Shown here: one piece after another, positions 1 through 10,499 of the stretch
How positions within the stretch are numbered: position 1 is the stretch's first letter
Layout: every line of letters starts with the position of its first letter
DNA from: Adineta ricciae
Taxonomy: Eukaryota; Rotifera; Eurotatoria; Adinetida; Adinetidae
Assembly: GCA_905250025.1 (NCBI GenBank)
Contig: CAJNOJ010000190.1
Location: 62,001 to 126,000, forward strand
Direction of reading: 5' to 3'
DNA: 64,000 nt
Translations under genes and position numbers: made by a program
Notes under the pieces: model-generated
What the model was told of the DNA's origin: nothing
Seen by the model: only the letters and a program-made list of their open reading frames with translations
Database searches by the model: none

Positions 1-1382
1 TATTGGGACACCATCTTCGTCAACAACAACAACAACAATCAGTTCATCATCGGCGTCATCCGACACTACACATTTTAATTATGAAAATCTTCCACCTGCC
101 ATTCCAGCACAAATATCTGAGCAAACAACCGCAAATTCAAACAATGGCTCATTTCAATGGCCATCACAAGTTTCTCAATTTCGTCGGCAACAAAGTTTAA
201 ATATTGCCAATCAAACATCAAATCCACTTCCAACAACTCCGTATACACCCCCGCCCATGCTCAGTCCGTTTCGAAAAGGTCCAGGCCTTTATTATCAAGT
301 TTTCTCTCAGACAACACCAGCTGCAACACAACAAGCAATAACTGTACCAACACCTAGCTTACCCTTTACGCCCGTGCCCGATGAAATATCAGGACCGAAG
401 ATCAACATTGGGGAAAAATATCAAGCTGTTATTCCTAAACTTCAAGCGAATCTCGATGATAATTCTGTCGAACATGATGAGTTATTATTTTCTCCATCGG
501 AACTTGTCTCTCTCGACGAGACTGCACTTGACAAATATGAGCAATTAAGTCGAACAAATCCCCTATTATTTTCTCCGCGTCATTCACCAACATTATATCC
601 AATTGAATTAGTCTACATGCTGCTACATGAATATAAAGGTGATCTTCAACGTACACTAGCTGCCTTACTCGACGGTACAGCCTCAGATATCAAACAGTGT
701 CGACCATTACATCGCTATCATTTTCCTGAATGTGATACATGGACAAAAGAAGAAATCAATGCATTTACAAAAGCAATGGACAGTTCCGAGAAGAATTTCT
801 TAGCTATTAGTCGAGCTGTAAGTTTTCTTTTTCAGAATCACTGATATGATATCGAACTTTCGTTATTTGCATTCCAGGTTGGAACAAAAACGGTGAAACA
901 ATGTATTGAATTTCATTATATGCCTAAAGTACATTTTACGAATCGAGAAACCGGTACGAACTCTCTCGCTACAAAACGAAAACGATTACAGATGATTAAA
1001 GCGAAACAATCGCATTCGCAGAAGCAAATATACGATGATGATATATCTTCATCGCCATCATATAATGAATTCCGTATAGTAAGTTTCTCTGAAAATGATG
1101 CGTTCATCTTGACAAAACGAATGTTGCTCACTTTAGGATGATGACAACGCGACAATCATAAGTGATAATTCAACAATAACCGTATTCTCCTGTGATATCG
1201 ACGATTGTTTACAAGTAATTGAGAACTAGAGAGTTGTTGTCACTCAATATGAGATTGAATTTTCTTTTGTTTTATAGACATTTACGAGTGAACGAGCTTA
1301 TCGTGCTCATCGAAATGATCATCGTCGTATAAGAAACACAGGAACACCACCGGCGAATGTAAAAGGCAAATCAAAATCTTGA
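1..1382 (+). CDS. ELM2-SANT-zinc finger corepressor (TRERF1/MIDEAS/ZNF541 type), 5' end missing
   Basis: Nuclear scaffold protein expected to recruit class I histone deacetylase through its ELM2 and SANT domains, as in the MiDAC complex. The reading frame is open from base 2, so the gene begins outside the window. Exons read as 2-817, 878-1078, 1137-1214 and 1278-1382, all with GT/AG ends and phase 0 junctions. The first exon holds a Ser/Thr/Pro-rich linker, then an ELM2 domain starting near INIGEKYQAVIPKLQ, and the start of SANT (WTKEEINAFTKAM). Exon 2 completes SANT with GTKTVKQCIEFHY. Exons 3-4 encode a C2H2 zinc finger (C-x4-C-x12-H-x3-H) close to the C-terminus. ELM2-SANT followed by one C-terminal C2H2 finger fits TRERF1/MIDEAS/ZNF541 better than MIER, MTA or RERE. 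Which of the three vertebrate paralogues it matches best cannot be told here. Confidence 0.85.
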
Positions 1383-1935
1383 TTGAAGCAAGTGAATGAA
1401 AAACACTGTTATCTTTCGTATTTTATTGTATATAGATGTTTCCTTTTCCGTTTTCGTCTTTTTCTCAGTTTTTCTTTCTTTTTTTTTGAAACATCGACAG
1501 TGATTAACCCTGATAAAGCAGAAGAAAGACAAGAATAATATATATTATATATACACATATATATATAAGTTTGTGTGTCTTCGAACAAAACAGAAAATAT
1601 CCTCGTGCGCTCGTTAGTTTTTCCTCGGTATATATTTTGAAAAAGAATGCCTTATTACTATTTATCTGAAAGAAATAAGAACTGTGAATCGGATCTCGGT
1701 GTGTGTGTGTTTTGCGTTCTTCTAGTCAGATCATATCTTTGTTTATGTACGTTATATTTTCTTTCTCTCTCATTTCGTCTTTTTTTTTCTTGACTACATC
1801 TAAACAGTTGGATGTAGTGTATCACTGGATTTGTTTTCTTGCCAACAAGTGTGTGTGTTTATGTGTGCGTGCTTTGTTCCTTCTTTTATTGTGCGTGTGT
1901 GAAAACGTTTATGTATGAAAAAAAATCCGAAAGAA
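1383..1935. other. Intergenic, simple-sequence rich
   Basis: No supported gene. It carries the 3' flanks of two convergent genes, a TA-rich stretch near 1536-1570 and a short TG run near 1700. The small ORF at 1703-1918 is T/G-rich low complexity. Confidence 0.6.
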
Positions 1936-3741
1936 TTAAGCATCACTTCGATTGATTTCGTAATCGGCGACATCATCCATCGGTTTATCTTTTGTTTCAG
2001 GTAATAATAAAGTTAATAAAACAACAATCACGGCTAATCCAGCCGATGCATACGATGTATAAGGTTGATATTCCGCACTTATCGATGTATTGATAATTGG
2101 TGCAACGATAGCGCCTATTCGACCGAAAGCGATAAAAAATCCGTTTGCGCCACTTCGAATCGAAGTAGGAAACAGTTCGGGAACAAATATCCAAGACACA
2201 GCTATTGCACCTGATATCGAATATTTACCAAATTGAGCGATGAACACTGTTGCCTCTGGACTATGTTTTATAACGATTGGAATGAGAATGACACAAACAG
2301 TTGTGAGAGTCATCATTAGAACAAATGAACCTTTACGAGCTAATCTTGTTGATATCAGTACATTGCCTGTAATGTATCCAGCAGCTTCTACAACAGCACC
2401 GATCAATATGCCTAGATATGGAGAAATTTTCATAACAGCTAATCCATAACTGATTTTGATGTAGAGCATGAGTGATGTAAAGCCAAGCAAAGCAATCGTT
2501 AATAATTTAGTCATGATTGATCGATTGACAAGTGTTTGATGAATTTTTCGACAGAAAGGCATTTTATTTCCGTATGTAAGAGTCAATGGCTGATTTCTTA
2601 GAAATTCTTGATAGTGTGGATACCAATCGGTCTCTTTTTTTTTATTGGTTTCAGCAATTCGCCGTAAAAGTGCTTCAAGTTGATTGTATTGTCGTTTAGA
2701 ATACAAATACAACGGTGATTCAGGCATGAAATAAAGATAAGGTAGAACTAAGCCAATAAAACATGTGTTAGCCCATTTGAGTATTTGCCAATCTTTTGCC
2801 AAATAAGCGAATAGAGTTAGAATGGCTTCTCCAATTGTGAAGGAAACAAGTGTAATATTTCCGGCAAGACTTGTGTGTGCAGACGAGGTCAATTCAAGCA
2901 TTAGAATAAATATCAGACTGAACGTAGATGCAGTAAGACCAGATGCAAATTGATTAAGTAATAAAAGACCAAACCTGGAACAAAATGAAGCCTTTTTCAG
3001 CTACAGAAAACTTATTTACTTCGTATTGATTGTCATCGGTACCCATTGCATGATGACTTGTGTGATAACACATGTGATAAACAGTAAAATAGTTACAAAT
3101 GCAGTTACTTTTTTCCGACCGAACTTATCCGCAAACAAACCGATAAGTAACAATGAAAATCCACCACATTGCATTAGCGTTGCCAACCAACTCTTCAACG
3201 GTTCATGACTACAAACAAGATTTGCCTCTTCAGTGAATGTATAGCCGAATATCGATCGATCGTAAACCCAACCATTCGGACAACTGATTAATGTATCGTT
3301 CGGATTCGCAGAAGCATATCGTACACATTTCTCCCACGTTGTTCCATCTTTTGTTTTGGGGATATACGCGTTAATGATTGTTTCATGCGTTCGGTTAATT
3401 GGATAGTACTGTGTATCGTCAGGCCAAATGGAGACTGGTAAGCGACATCGATGCTCAGGTTCAGCTGCGCCGAAAACATAGTAAAAGCCAACAATAGCAC
3501 TACTCATCGAAATGAGATTAATAAAGAAATAATGTATCACATGAAATCGATTAAGATCACCACATTTTTTCAAGATACTGTCTAAAGAGATTGGCGCTGT
3601 GGCCAGAGATGATAAACTCGTATTGACATCAATTGGGTCTGCCTATCAATAGCACGTCAAGCAAACGATATTACTAATCGAACGAACGAATACACTTACA
3701 TGCAATGTTACTTTTGCGGGGTCTCCGTTTAAAGAAGCCAT
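1936..3741 (-). CDS. SLC22-type organic ion transporter (MFS)
   Basis: Plasma-membrane transporter of the SLC22 (organic cation/anion) family, about 567 residues, near the usual 550. Exons: 3741-3700, 3642-3020 and 2974-1936. The start is an ATG reading MASLNGDPAK; splitting off this 14-codon first exon keeps frame across both introns. Family marks seen: a large extracellular loop after TM1 with several cysteines and N-glycosylation sites, the MFS loop motif GLFADKFGRKK after TM2, the sugar-transporter-like PESPLYLYSKRQ after TM6, VPELFPTSIRSGANG, and LPETKDKPMDD near the end. Substrate cannot be assigned from sequence. A TTTTTGTCAG acceptor-like sequence lies 4 bases upstream of the ATG. Confidence 0.88.
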
Positions 3742-4883
3742 CTCACTGACAAAAAGTTTCATTGAATATCTTTCGAACACGTCCTTGGTCAAAGGTAACT
3801 TAGATAAGCATATAAAGATAATATTATCTCATCGTTTTCTTTCATTCCCTAGATTTCACTTGTTTTCTTTCATTGTCTATCAGTTGTTATACTCAAAAAA
3901 AAAAGAAAGAAAGCCTGCTGAAATTGTTCTTCCCGTTTTTTGTACTCAAAGAAAACAACACCATTTTCCATCACATCTATTTTCTTTTCTCACACATGAT
4001 ATAGTCAAGGTTATTTTCTTCTCAACTCTCATGGAAGAAAAGTGACTCACAATACTTCGTAGTAGAAAAAATCTGTTCGTAGACTATTTGACACTGATAG
4101 AGAATGCATAGACGTTAACAGCGTTTTTGTCAGTGAACTTATTGATTCCTATGTGTTTTTTTCAGTTTTATAGAGTAAATGCAAGCGAGAGCGATGACAA
4201 TCATACACAAAAACCTCATCGTATTTTCAATTCAGCTGTAGATCCCCAATGTATTCGCTTCTAAGTACAAGAACAGCGTGCAATCATCACTTCAGAATTC
4301 GAATAATGCTTCAAAGGATGGAAATGAACGTAATAAGATACGCTCATAGATGATGATATGTGTTCCAATATTTGGTGTACTAGTAGCTTGAGTACAGACG
4401 ATCCTTAGAGAATAACTTCATCGCCGTCTGAACCATAAATAGTTTGCATGTTCAATATTTATCTAATTTAAGTGGAAGTAAACTAATGAGTACGACATGC
4501 TTCTCAACATTAGGATATATCTTAACGAGCTGCTAACAGACCACTTGAAAACTAAATAACATGTCTCATTTTGTTGATGGAGATTATCTAAATATGATTA
4601 GGAGTCGCATTGAATAACAACAAGAAGTTCAAGTAGAGTGACAGTAATCATGGTGCCTCATGCGCAATTTATTAAAATATGTATATGTCAGTTATAATGG
4701 TATTACACAACGTTCGAGATGCGAAAATTATCGATTCCAATTTCATCCTAGATTCCGCACAATTGTTTATTGATTAACGATGCGTGACTGCTGTCAAGAA
4801 AGAAGATTTGGCTTTGATTTGTCATCACTGTATTGTCGAGAGTTTTCCACATCGGATTCAAACTTGATTTGTTTTCATGCACC
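3742..4883. other. Intergenic, no gene seen
   Basis: Upstream flank of the SLC22 gene plus spacer. Only short ORFs with no recognisable domain, for example 3785-4045. Confidence 0.5.
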
Positions 4884-5178
4884 GAAGTAAATAGCAAACG
4901 ATGTCCATATACCCAAGATAAACAGCAATGTGTAATGGCAACCAACCATCGGCATTGTACATCCAGATATCACACTCACCGACTTCCACAAACACTTTCA
5001 GCACATCGAGACGATTGTGGAGACAACAGAAATGAACGAGAGATTGTCCATGATATGTGAGATAGTTGAGATTGAGTGTAGGTAGTTGATGAAGAAGTTT
5101 GTGAATGTCGTAGATGTTGGCGTTAGACTGAATGAAATGAAAGAGTCGAGAGGTGAACTGATGATGATCAAGGATCAT
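4858..5178 (-). CDS. Small ankyrin-repeat protein, left copy
   Basis: ATG-initiated ORF of 106 residues encoding about two ankyrin units (GQSLVHFCCLHNRLDVLKVF and DGWLPLHIAVYLGYMDIVCY). The first 98 residues are identical to the ORF at 9482-9808 on the other strand. The last eight residues are unique, and the reading frame stops soon after the shared segment ends. It could be a short gene, the first exon of a longer one, or a duplicated gene fragment. The sequence around the end of the shared block (TTACTTCGGTGCATG) could act as a weak donor, but I found no convincing downstream exon. Confidence 0.45.
   Translation of the reverse strand: MILDHHQFTSRLFHFIQSNANIYDIHKLLHQLPTLNLNYLTYHGQSLVHFCCLHNRLDVLKVFVEVGECDIWMYNADGWLPLHIAVYLGYMDIVCYLLRCMKTNQV
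4884..5178 (-). repeat. Left arm of a 295-bp inverted repeat
   Basis: Reverse complement of 9482-9776. Read side by side the two arms look identical over all 295 bases, starting exactly at the ATG and ending at TTTACTTC. Flanks on both sides are different. Confidence 0.85.
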
Positions 5179-5447
5179 TTTTGAAACAAACGAAATGAAA
5201 TGGAAGAGAAAGAAAAGTGTGGTATGTTTATATAGAGGAAAGAGTGAACGAATGAAATGATTTTGTAGGTGAGAACGAGAGAAAATGAGATCAAAATGAA
5301 AGCAGCTGGTATGTCTAATGACTAGTAGAGCACATTTGTTATGGTGTAATCCATTCTATTCATCTGCGCTGAAATGAATATGCATATTCAACTAATTATA
5401 TATATGTATATTTGCTACAAATGAATCAACAAAACAAAATATCACAA
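5179..5447. other. Intergenic spacer
   Basis: Presumptive upstream region of the left ankyrin ORF, with a TATATAA-like box near 5229-5236 when read on the minus strand, and the 3' flank of the next gene. Confidence 0.4.
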
Positions 5448-7650
5448 TTAAAACATAAGATTCTTTCGTTTTAAACCTTCTTGAATAGACTGCGATTGTT
5501 TAAAATCATAAGTTATTTCCTGTTCATCCGCATCCTTTTGGTCGTATCTCAATCGATCCAATTGATTATCCGATCTCGATGTTACACCTTGATTATTTAT
5601 TGTACGCAAGTCTCTTCGTGAACGTCTTAGCGATGTTTGCGATATGGTTCGTCGTAATGTTGTCCATGACATATTTCGTCTCCATGTCCATGTTTCATCA
5701 TATTCTCGCATTTTATATTGTAAACCATTTAACAAACCCATTACAATGACGAGCAATAGAATGAAGATGCCGAAAATGACACCGAGCACTAAACTAAAAT
5801 TGTTCAATAGACCCAACCGAACAAGATTCGTCGATGGCAAGGACGAGTAATTAAATGAACACGAAAGGTAATTTCTGTCATATAATTGTCGAATTAGCGA
5901 ATTATCGAATTCGTTCGAATGATATGCAACTGTAGACGTATCATTCGTTGCATTCAAATTCGTCAAAGCTTCGATTGCTGTCTGACATTCCATTCTAATT
6001 CGATTAAAATCACATTGATTGATCAATTCATCTGTCTGATGTCGACATGGAATGAGTTGTTCATCGACTTGATCATGTTGAAACGCATACAGAAGTGGAC
6101 AATTACAAGTTGTAAAATTCGAAATGGAGAATTTCCAAGGGATCGAACGTGAAGCTGAATAAATAAGGCACGACGAGTTCGCCAGATACTTAAAATAATA
6201 TTGAATTTGATGACTAAAGACAAAGAGAAATGAAAAGACATGCCAATGATTCGTGAACTCACTTGACATTCTTGTCCTTTTCATACCATTTAACATAGCG
6301 AATGTTATCGAAAGAAAAATGACACCTTTTCTGCATGAAATTCGCATTTAATGTCGAAAGATCCACTAATGAAATACCTTTGAGATAAATATCATGAGTG
6401 AACAAATCTGTTCGTAGTGATTGTCTCTCGAAACGCACGGCAGTGATTTCCGAGAAATTCAGAAGAATCGAGCCGAGCGTTGCGCTTGAAAACGTCTCTT
6501 TGGCAAAATTTATCATTGGATTAACATCATTAAATGGATTAATCGAAAGGATTCGTAATTGATTCTGAGTATTATGCAATGAAAGATTGTGAAATGTATT
6601 AGAAAAGAAAGATAAACCACGAAGAGTATGAAAATGAAATAGAATAAGAATATTTTCACTGTTGAATTTCGTTTGTAGATTGTTGAATGAGTACGATTCG
6701 AAACATAAACAGGTTCCCAAGGTTCGAATCGTGAAATTGAAGATGGAGTGAGAGTTTAACAGCATCGAATCGAATGCGTATGATTCAAGATGCAAGCGAT
6801 TCAAAAAGATCGAATAGAAATGAAATGAACTTGATGATTGTAATTGTAACGACTGAAATGCGTAAGATTTCACATAGATATGTGAAATTAATTCGAATTG
6901 AAACGAGATGATTTGATTCGATTGAATGTTCAGGTGTGAAAACGAATAGGAATCAAAGAAAATGGTATCTGTTCGTGCAAAAAGAAAGTCAACGGATGAA
7001 TTGAAGTCATCTTCTTTAATAATATGCTTTTCAAAGTAAATCTCGGTAATGGAGGATATGTCAACAATCAAACGTGAATGTTTACCCATTTTAATACCAG
7101 AAAGAGAATTTTTATGGAAAGTAACTCCGTAAAAGAATTTGATAACGATTCGTAATGTCGAATAGGAATAAAGTTCGAGACCATTGAATGTGTTTTCTGT
7201 GATATTCAACCAAGAATTCGGTGCTGCGAATGTGATCGTTAAAGTCTTATTGGGCTTATCGATGATTAATGATTGAAATGCAAACGGATGCAATGTTAAT
7301 TTTACTTGACCATTCAAGATCATGTACGTATCACGCGAACCTAAATGAAAATTCGTAAATGATCGCGCCGGAACATCCGTTAATTGAGTTAAAATAATAT
7401 CACGATAGGATAAACAATCGTAACAATTCGATGGAATATAATCAAACACACGTGGTTCATAATCGTTCTGGTAAATTATTGTTGATTGAATATGAGAGAA
7501 AATTTGAAAGAACAGCAATAACTTGCTATTATGTAGAAAAGAAATCATCTCTAGAATGATTATTTCTCTAAAGCATAAATATATATATGAGAGTAAATCA
7601 AGAAAAGTCACTTTTTCTAATCTCCACTTCTTCGGTTGATTACGTAACAT
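5448..7650 (-). CDS. Orphan single-pass membrane protein with repeat-rich ectodomain
   Basis: Two exons (7650-6263 and 6213-5448) give 717 residues; the 49-bp intron joins phase 2 to phase 1 cleanly. The second ATG, at 7548, gives a better signal peptide (MISFLHNSKLLLFFQIFSHI), so the true start may be there. About 400 residues of extracellular domain carry degenerate repeats of roughly 20-25 residues around the theme SYAF..L.L, with many F/L/S/N, resembling a divergent leucine-rich-repeat or beta-solenoid fold. A cysteine-containing juxtamembrane region follows, then one TM segment (LVLGVIFGIFILLLVIVMGLL) and an Arg/Ser-rich cytoplasmic tail of about 90 residues (TSLRRSRRDL). I do not recognise a named family; a surface receptor or adhesion role is inference. 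Confidence 0.75.
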
Positions 7651-9394
7651 TATTGTACGCTGCAGTTCTATCCTGTTAATGGGAATGAATAAACGTTCTC
7701 TTTGTTTAATTCAGAGTTTTATTGCTCGTGTGTCTATGGTCTTGTTAACGTTCATTATGAGTTTTCCTTCGGATATTTTAAGCCTTCTCTTACCTATTCA
7801 TCACTTGAAGTCAAAAAGAAAGAAGAAAATCCAACACGAGATTAGAATAAGAAAACTCTCAAATCAAATTAGTCAGTCTGTCTTTTGTCTTGCTCTTCTT
7901 CTCCTTCTTCTTTGTATATATCTGTTTGTTGTTTAGATAGGAGTAATGTCAAGCCATAGACTAGTTGATTAGATTATTGAATTCTTCGTTCTCCGCCCAT
8001 TTTCTTCTTCTTCTTCTTCTTCTCTCAGTCTATGGTGATGCATGAAGAAACATACGCAAAAAATGGGGGAGGGAGAGAGAGAGAGATAGTGAAACACTAC
8101 TTATCTATTGGAATGGATATTTTTATGAGTTTACTGATTTCCCGAGTGATTGTATATGTAAAGAATAATATAACTAGTCAGAAAATTGCTCGACAAACTG
8201 ACCCACATGCACTTTTCTTAATCTTGACTATCTCAGTCAACTCTTCAGCGTTTCTGAGATGAAAATCAGAAAGAAATCTGACTTATGAATATGTGAAAGA
8301 ATACCGATTTTTCTTTTCTCACACGAACAACTCTCGCTGTTTATGATTTGTTTGTTTTAAAAAGGAAGAGAAGTCTCGTTTGTTTGTAATCGATAGTTGC
8401 ATTGAACTGCCATTCCTGCTCATACTCTATTCATCATTATTATTTTTATTCTTACAAAACATCAAACAAACCTCGCTGCGCAACTTCTCCTTTCCTACTT
8501 ATGATGGATTGATTAGTAAACAGAACACCGAAATGAACATCAAATAAATGTGCCTGTCTTTGCTTTTCATCTCAACTCGTCATAGACAACTGTAACCGAA
8601 TCGAAAGGAGAACTTGTATCATTATCCGGCTTTTCCTATGTCTCTTGCTCCGAGAACAGATTAATTACAATAAAGAAAGAGAGGAAGTAAATATCCGCAG
8701 ATTAAGTCGTTCCAGCTACATAAAATATGCTTCCACATGTGTTAGTTAAAATCATCAGTTCCGCTTAAATAATCGTCTTAGAGTGCATTCAAGCACAAGA
8801 AAGAAAGGAACGAAGTTTTCTCTTCTTCAAGCTTAGATATACATGCTTACATATTATTTTAAATAAGACACATGCACTTGCTCATCTTCTGTTTTCTCAT
8901 GCAATCAGTTAGATAAGAGGCACAAACATCTGAATGATCATTTCTTCGAAATAAGCATGAACTTGCCCTGAAGCCAATGCAACTAATATACACACGCACA
9001 CGTTCCAATAGTCCTTTCGTTGGCAAAAGAATAAGCAAGTTTGTGTCTGTCTACACAAAAAAGAACTATATATACAAAGCAAGCAATTATCTCTGAAACA
9101 TAACTCGTCGATGTTACTATAATTTTGTCAGAGAACGAACACGAGTCAGAAGAATAATTGTCAAACAAACAGTTTGAAGTTGCCGGGTGTGTAAAGCTAC
9201 AAATAGACATATTGATTATTCATCTAATCGATTGTTATTAAATGCCAAAAGACATAGCGGACAGATTTTTTTTCAATCAATCTGTCACAAACGACGTTGG
9301 TTCCTGATTTTTTTTTCACTTTAATGAAGTGAAAAATATTTTAATGTTTTCATATCCGACTTGAATTGTTCAAGGAGAAAAATTCTCATCACGA
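7651..9394. other. Intergenic, microsatellites
   Basis: No supported gene. Contains a TTC repeat at 8002-8023 and a GA run near 8069-8085. Short ORFs here (7679-7936, 8032-8262, 8983-9210) have no domain or splice support. Confidence 0.5.
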
Positions 9395-9808
9395 ATGAAA
9401 GAACAGAAAAAAAAATCTTCGTTCACTCTCTTCTCACATCATGTGAATGTTCATTTTCTCTCTTTCTCTCCTTCATTAGTTATGATCCTTGATCATCATC
9501 AGTTCACCTCTCGACTCTTTCATTTCATTCAGTCTAACGCCAACATCTACGACATTCACAAACTTCTTCATCAACTACCTACACTCAATCTCAACTATCT
9601 CACATATCATGGACAATCTCTCGTTCATTTCTGTTGTCTCCACAATCGTCTCGATGTGCTGAAAGTGTTTGTGGAAGTCGGTGAATGTGATATCTGGATG
9701 TACAATGCCGATGGTTGGTTGCCATTACACATTGCTGTTTATCTTGGGTATATGGACATCGTTTGCTATTTACTTCAATTACAATTGAAAAAGTCGGGTG
9801 AGATATGA
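9395..9808 (+). CDS. Small ankyrin-repeat protein, right copy
   Basis: The frame is open from an ATG at 9395, but the second ATG at 9482 coincides with the start of the shared 295-bp block and matches the start of the left copy, so 9482-9808 (108 residues) is the likelier protein. It has about two ankyrin units (LVHFCCLHNRLDVLKVF; LPLHIAVYLGYMDIVCYLL). After the shared block it ends QLQLKKSGEI. A GGGTGAGA donor-like site lies at the end, but no plus-strand exon follows before 10500. It may be a short gene, a first exon left by duplication, or a pseudogene. Confidence 0.45.
   Translation: MKEQKKKSSFTLFSHHVNVHFLSFSPSLVMILDHHQFTSRLFHFIQSNANIYDIHKLLHQLPTLNLNYLTYHGQSLVHFCCLHNRLDVLKVFVEVGECDIWMYNADGWLPLHIAVYLGYMDIVCYLLQLQLKKSGEI
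9482..9776 (+). repeat. Right arm of a 295-bp inverted repeat
   Basis: Inverted partner of 4884-5178, apparently 100 percent identical. The arms bracket about 4.3 kb holding the orphan membrane protein gene. Confidence 0.85.
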
Positions 9809-10499
9809 GAGAAACGATGGATTTTCTTTTTCGGTTTATGCAGTGATTTAAATAACCCCTTTTTTTGTTTATGTGAAGACGTGAAAGTTTTTCTTTGTTG
9901 AATAAAAGAAAAATTTATTATTATTGTTCGTGTGAATGAGAACAAGTTGTCTATTGTATCGAGTTTTTGCTCGCGGCTATAAAACAATTGAGATCAATCG
10001 AGCGAGGAAAAGATCGATAAGATGATATACACATATAAATACTTCTTTTATGTTCAAGGTGAAAATTAAAGCGAATACTGTGATTAAATTTGAATGGAAA
10101 GAGAAGAAAAAAAGTGCAATCGAGTCAATGTATTTCATTAAGTTAGAACACGACTGAGAACGAAAAGGAAATAGGAGAGAAAAAGAAAATTTTCCTTCTC
10201 TATCAAAGTTCTGATTATCATCAACACAGAAAACAGATATTCCTATCAATCCTTGGGTAATAAACTGGTTATCGATTGAAACTATCTCAAGGCCGGTACT
10301 CCATGTCGAGATTTATTTAACGTTCGAACAGCTCCATCAGTCTCCGATCTGATTCAATATTGTCAAGCATGATACATTCAAAACACATGATTGGTTTATT
10401 CGATTGTAGATTTCCGTACATAATATGTATACATGAACAAAAAAAAAAGGGCAAAAATAGATAAAACAACAACAACAACATCAGTCCTGTTTCAAAGAT
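9809..10499. other. Intergenic, no gene seen
   Basis: A/T-rich, with poly-A runs and an AATAAA-like signal on the minus strand near 10312-10318, suitable as the 3' end of the adenylyl cyclase gene. Confidence 0.45.

Noticed and set aside
435-656. Minus-strand ORF of 73 residues
   Set aside because: Antisense shadow of the ELM2 exon.
1703-1918. Cys/Leu-rich plus-strand ORF
   Set aside because: T/G-rich low-complexity sequence with no splice or domain support.
4858-9808. Inverted arms considered as transposon terminal repeats
   Set aside because: No transposase, reverse transcriptase or target duplication; the arms are coding sequence beginning at an ATG, and the enclosed gene is a spliced host-like membrane protein.
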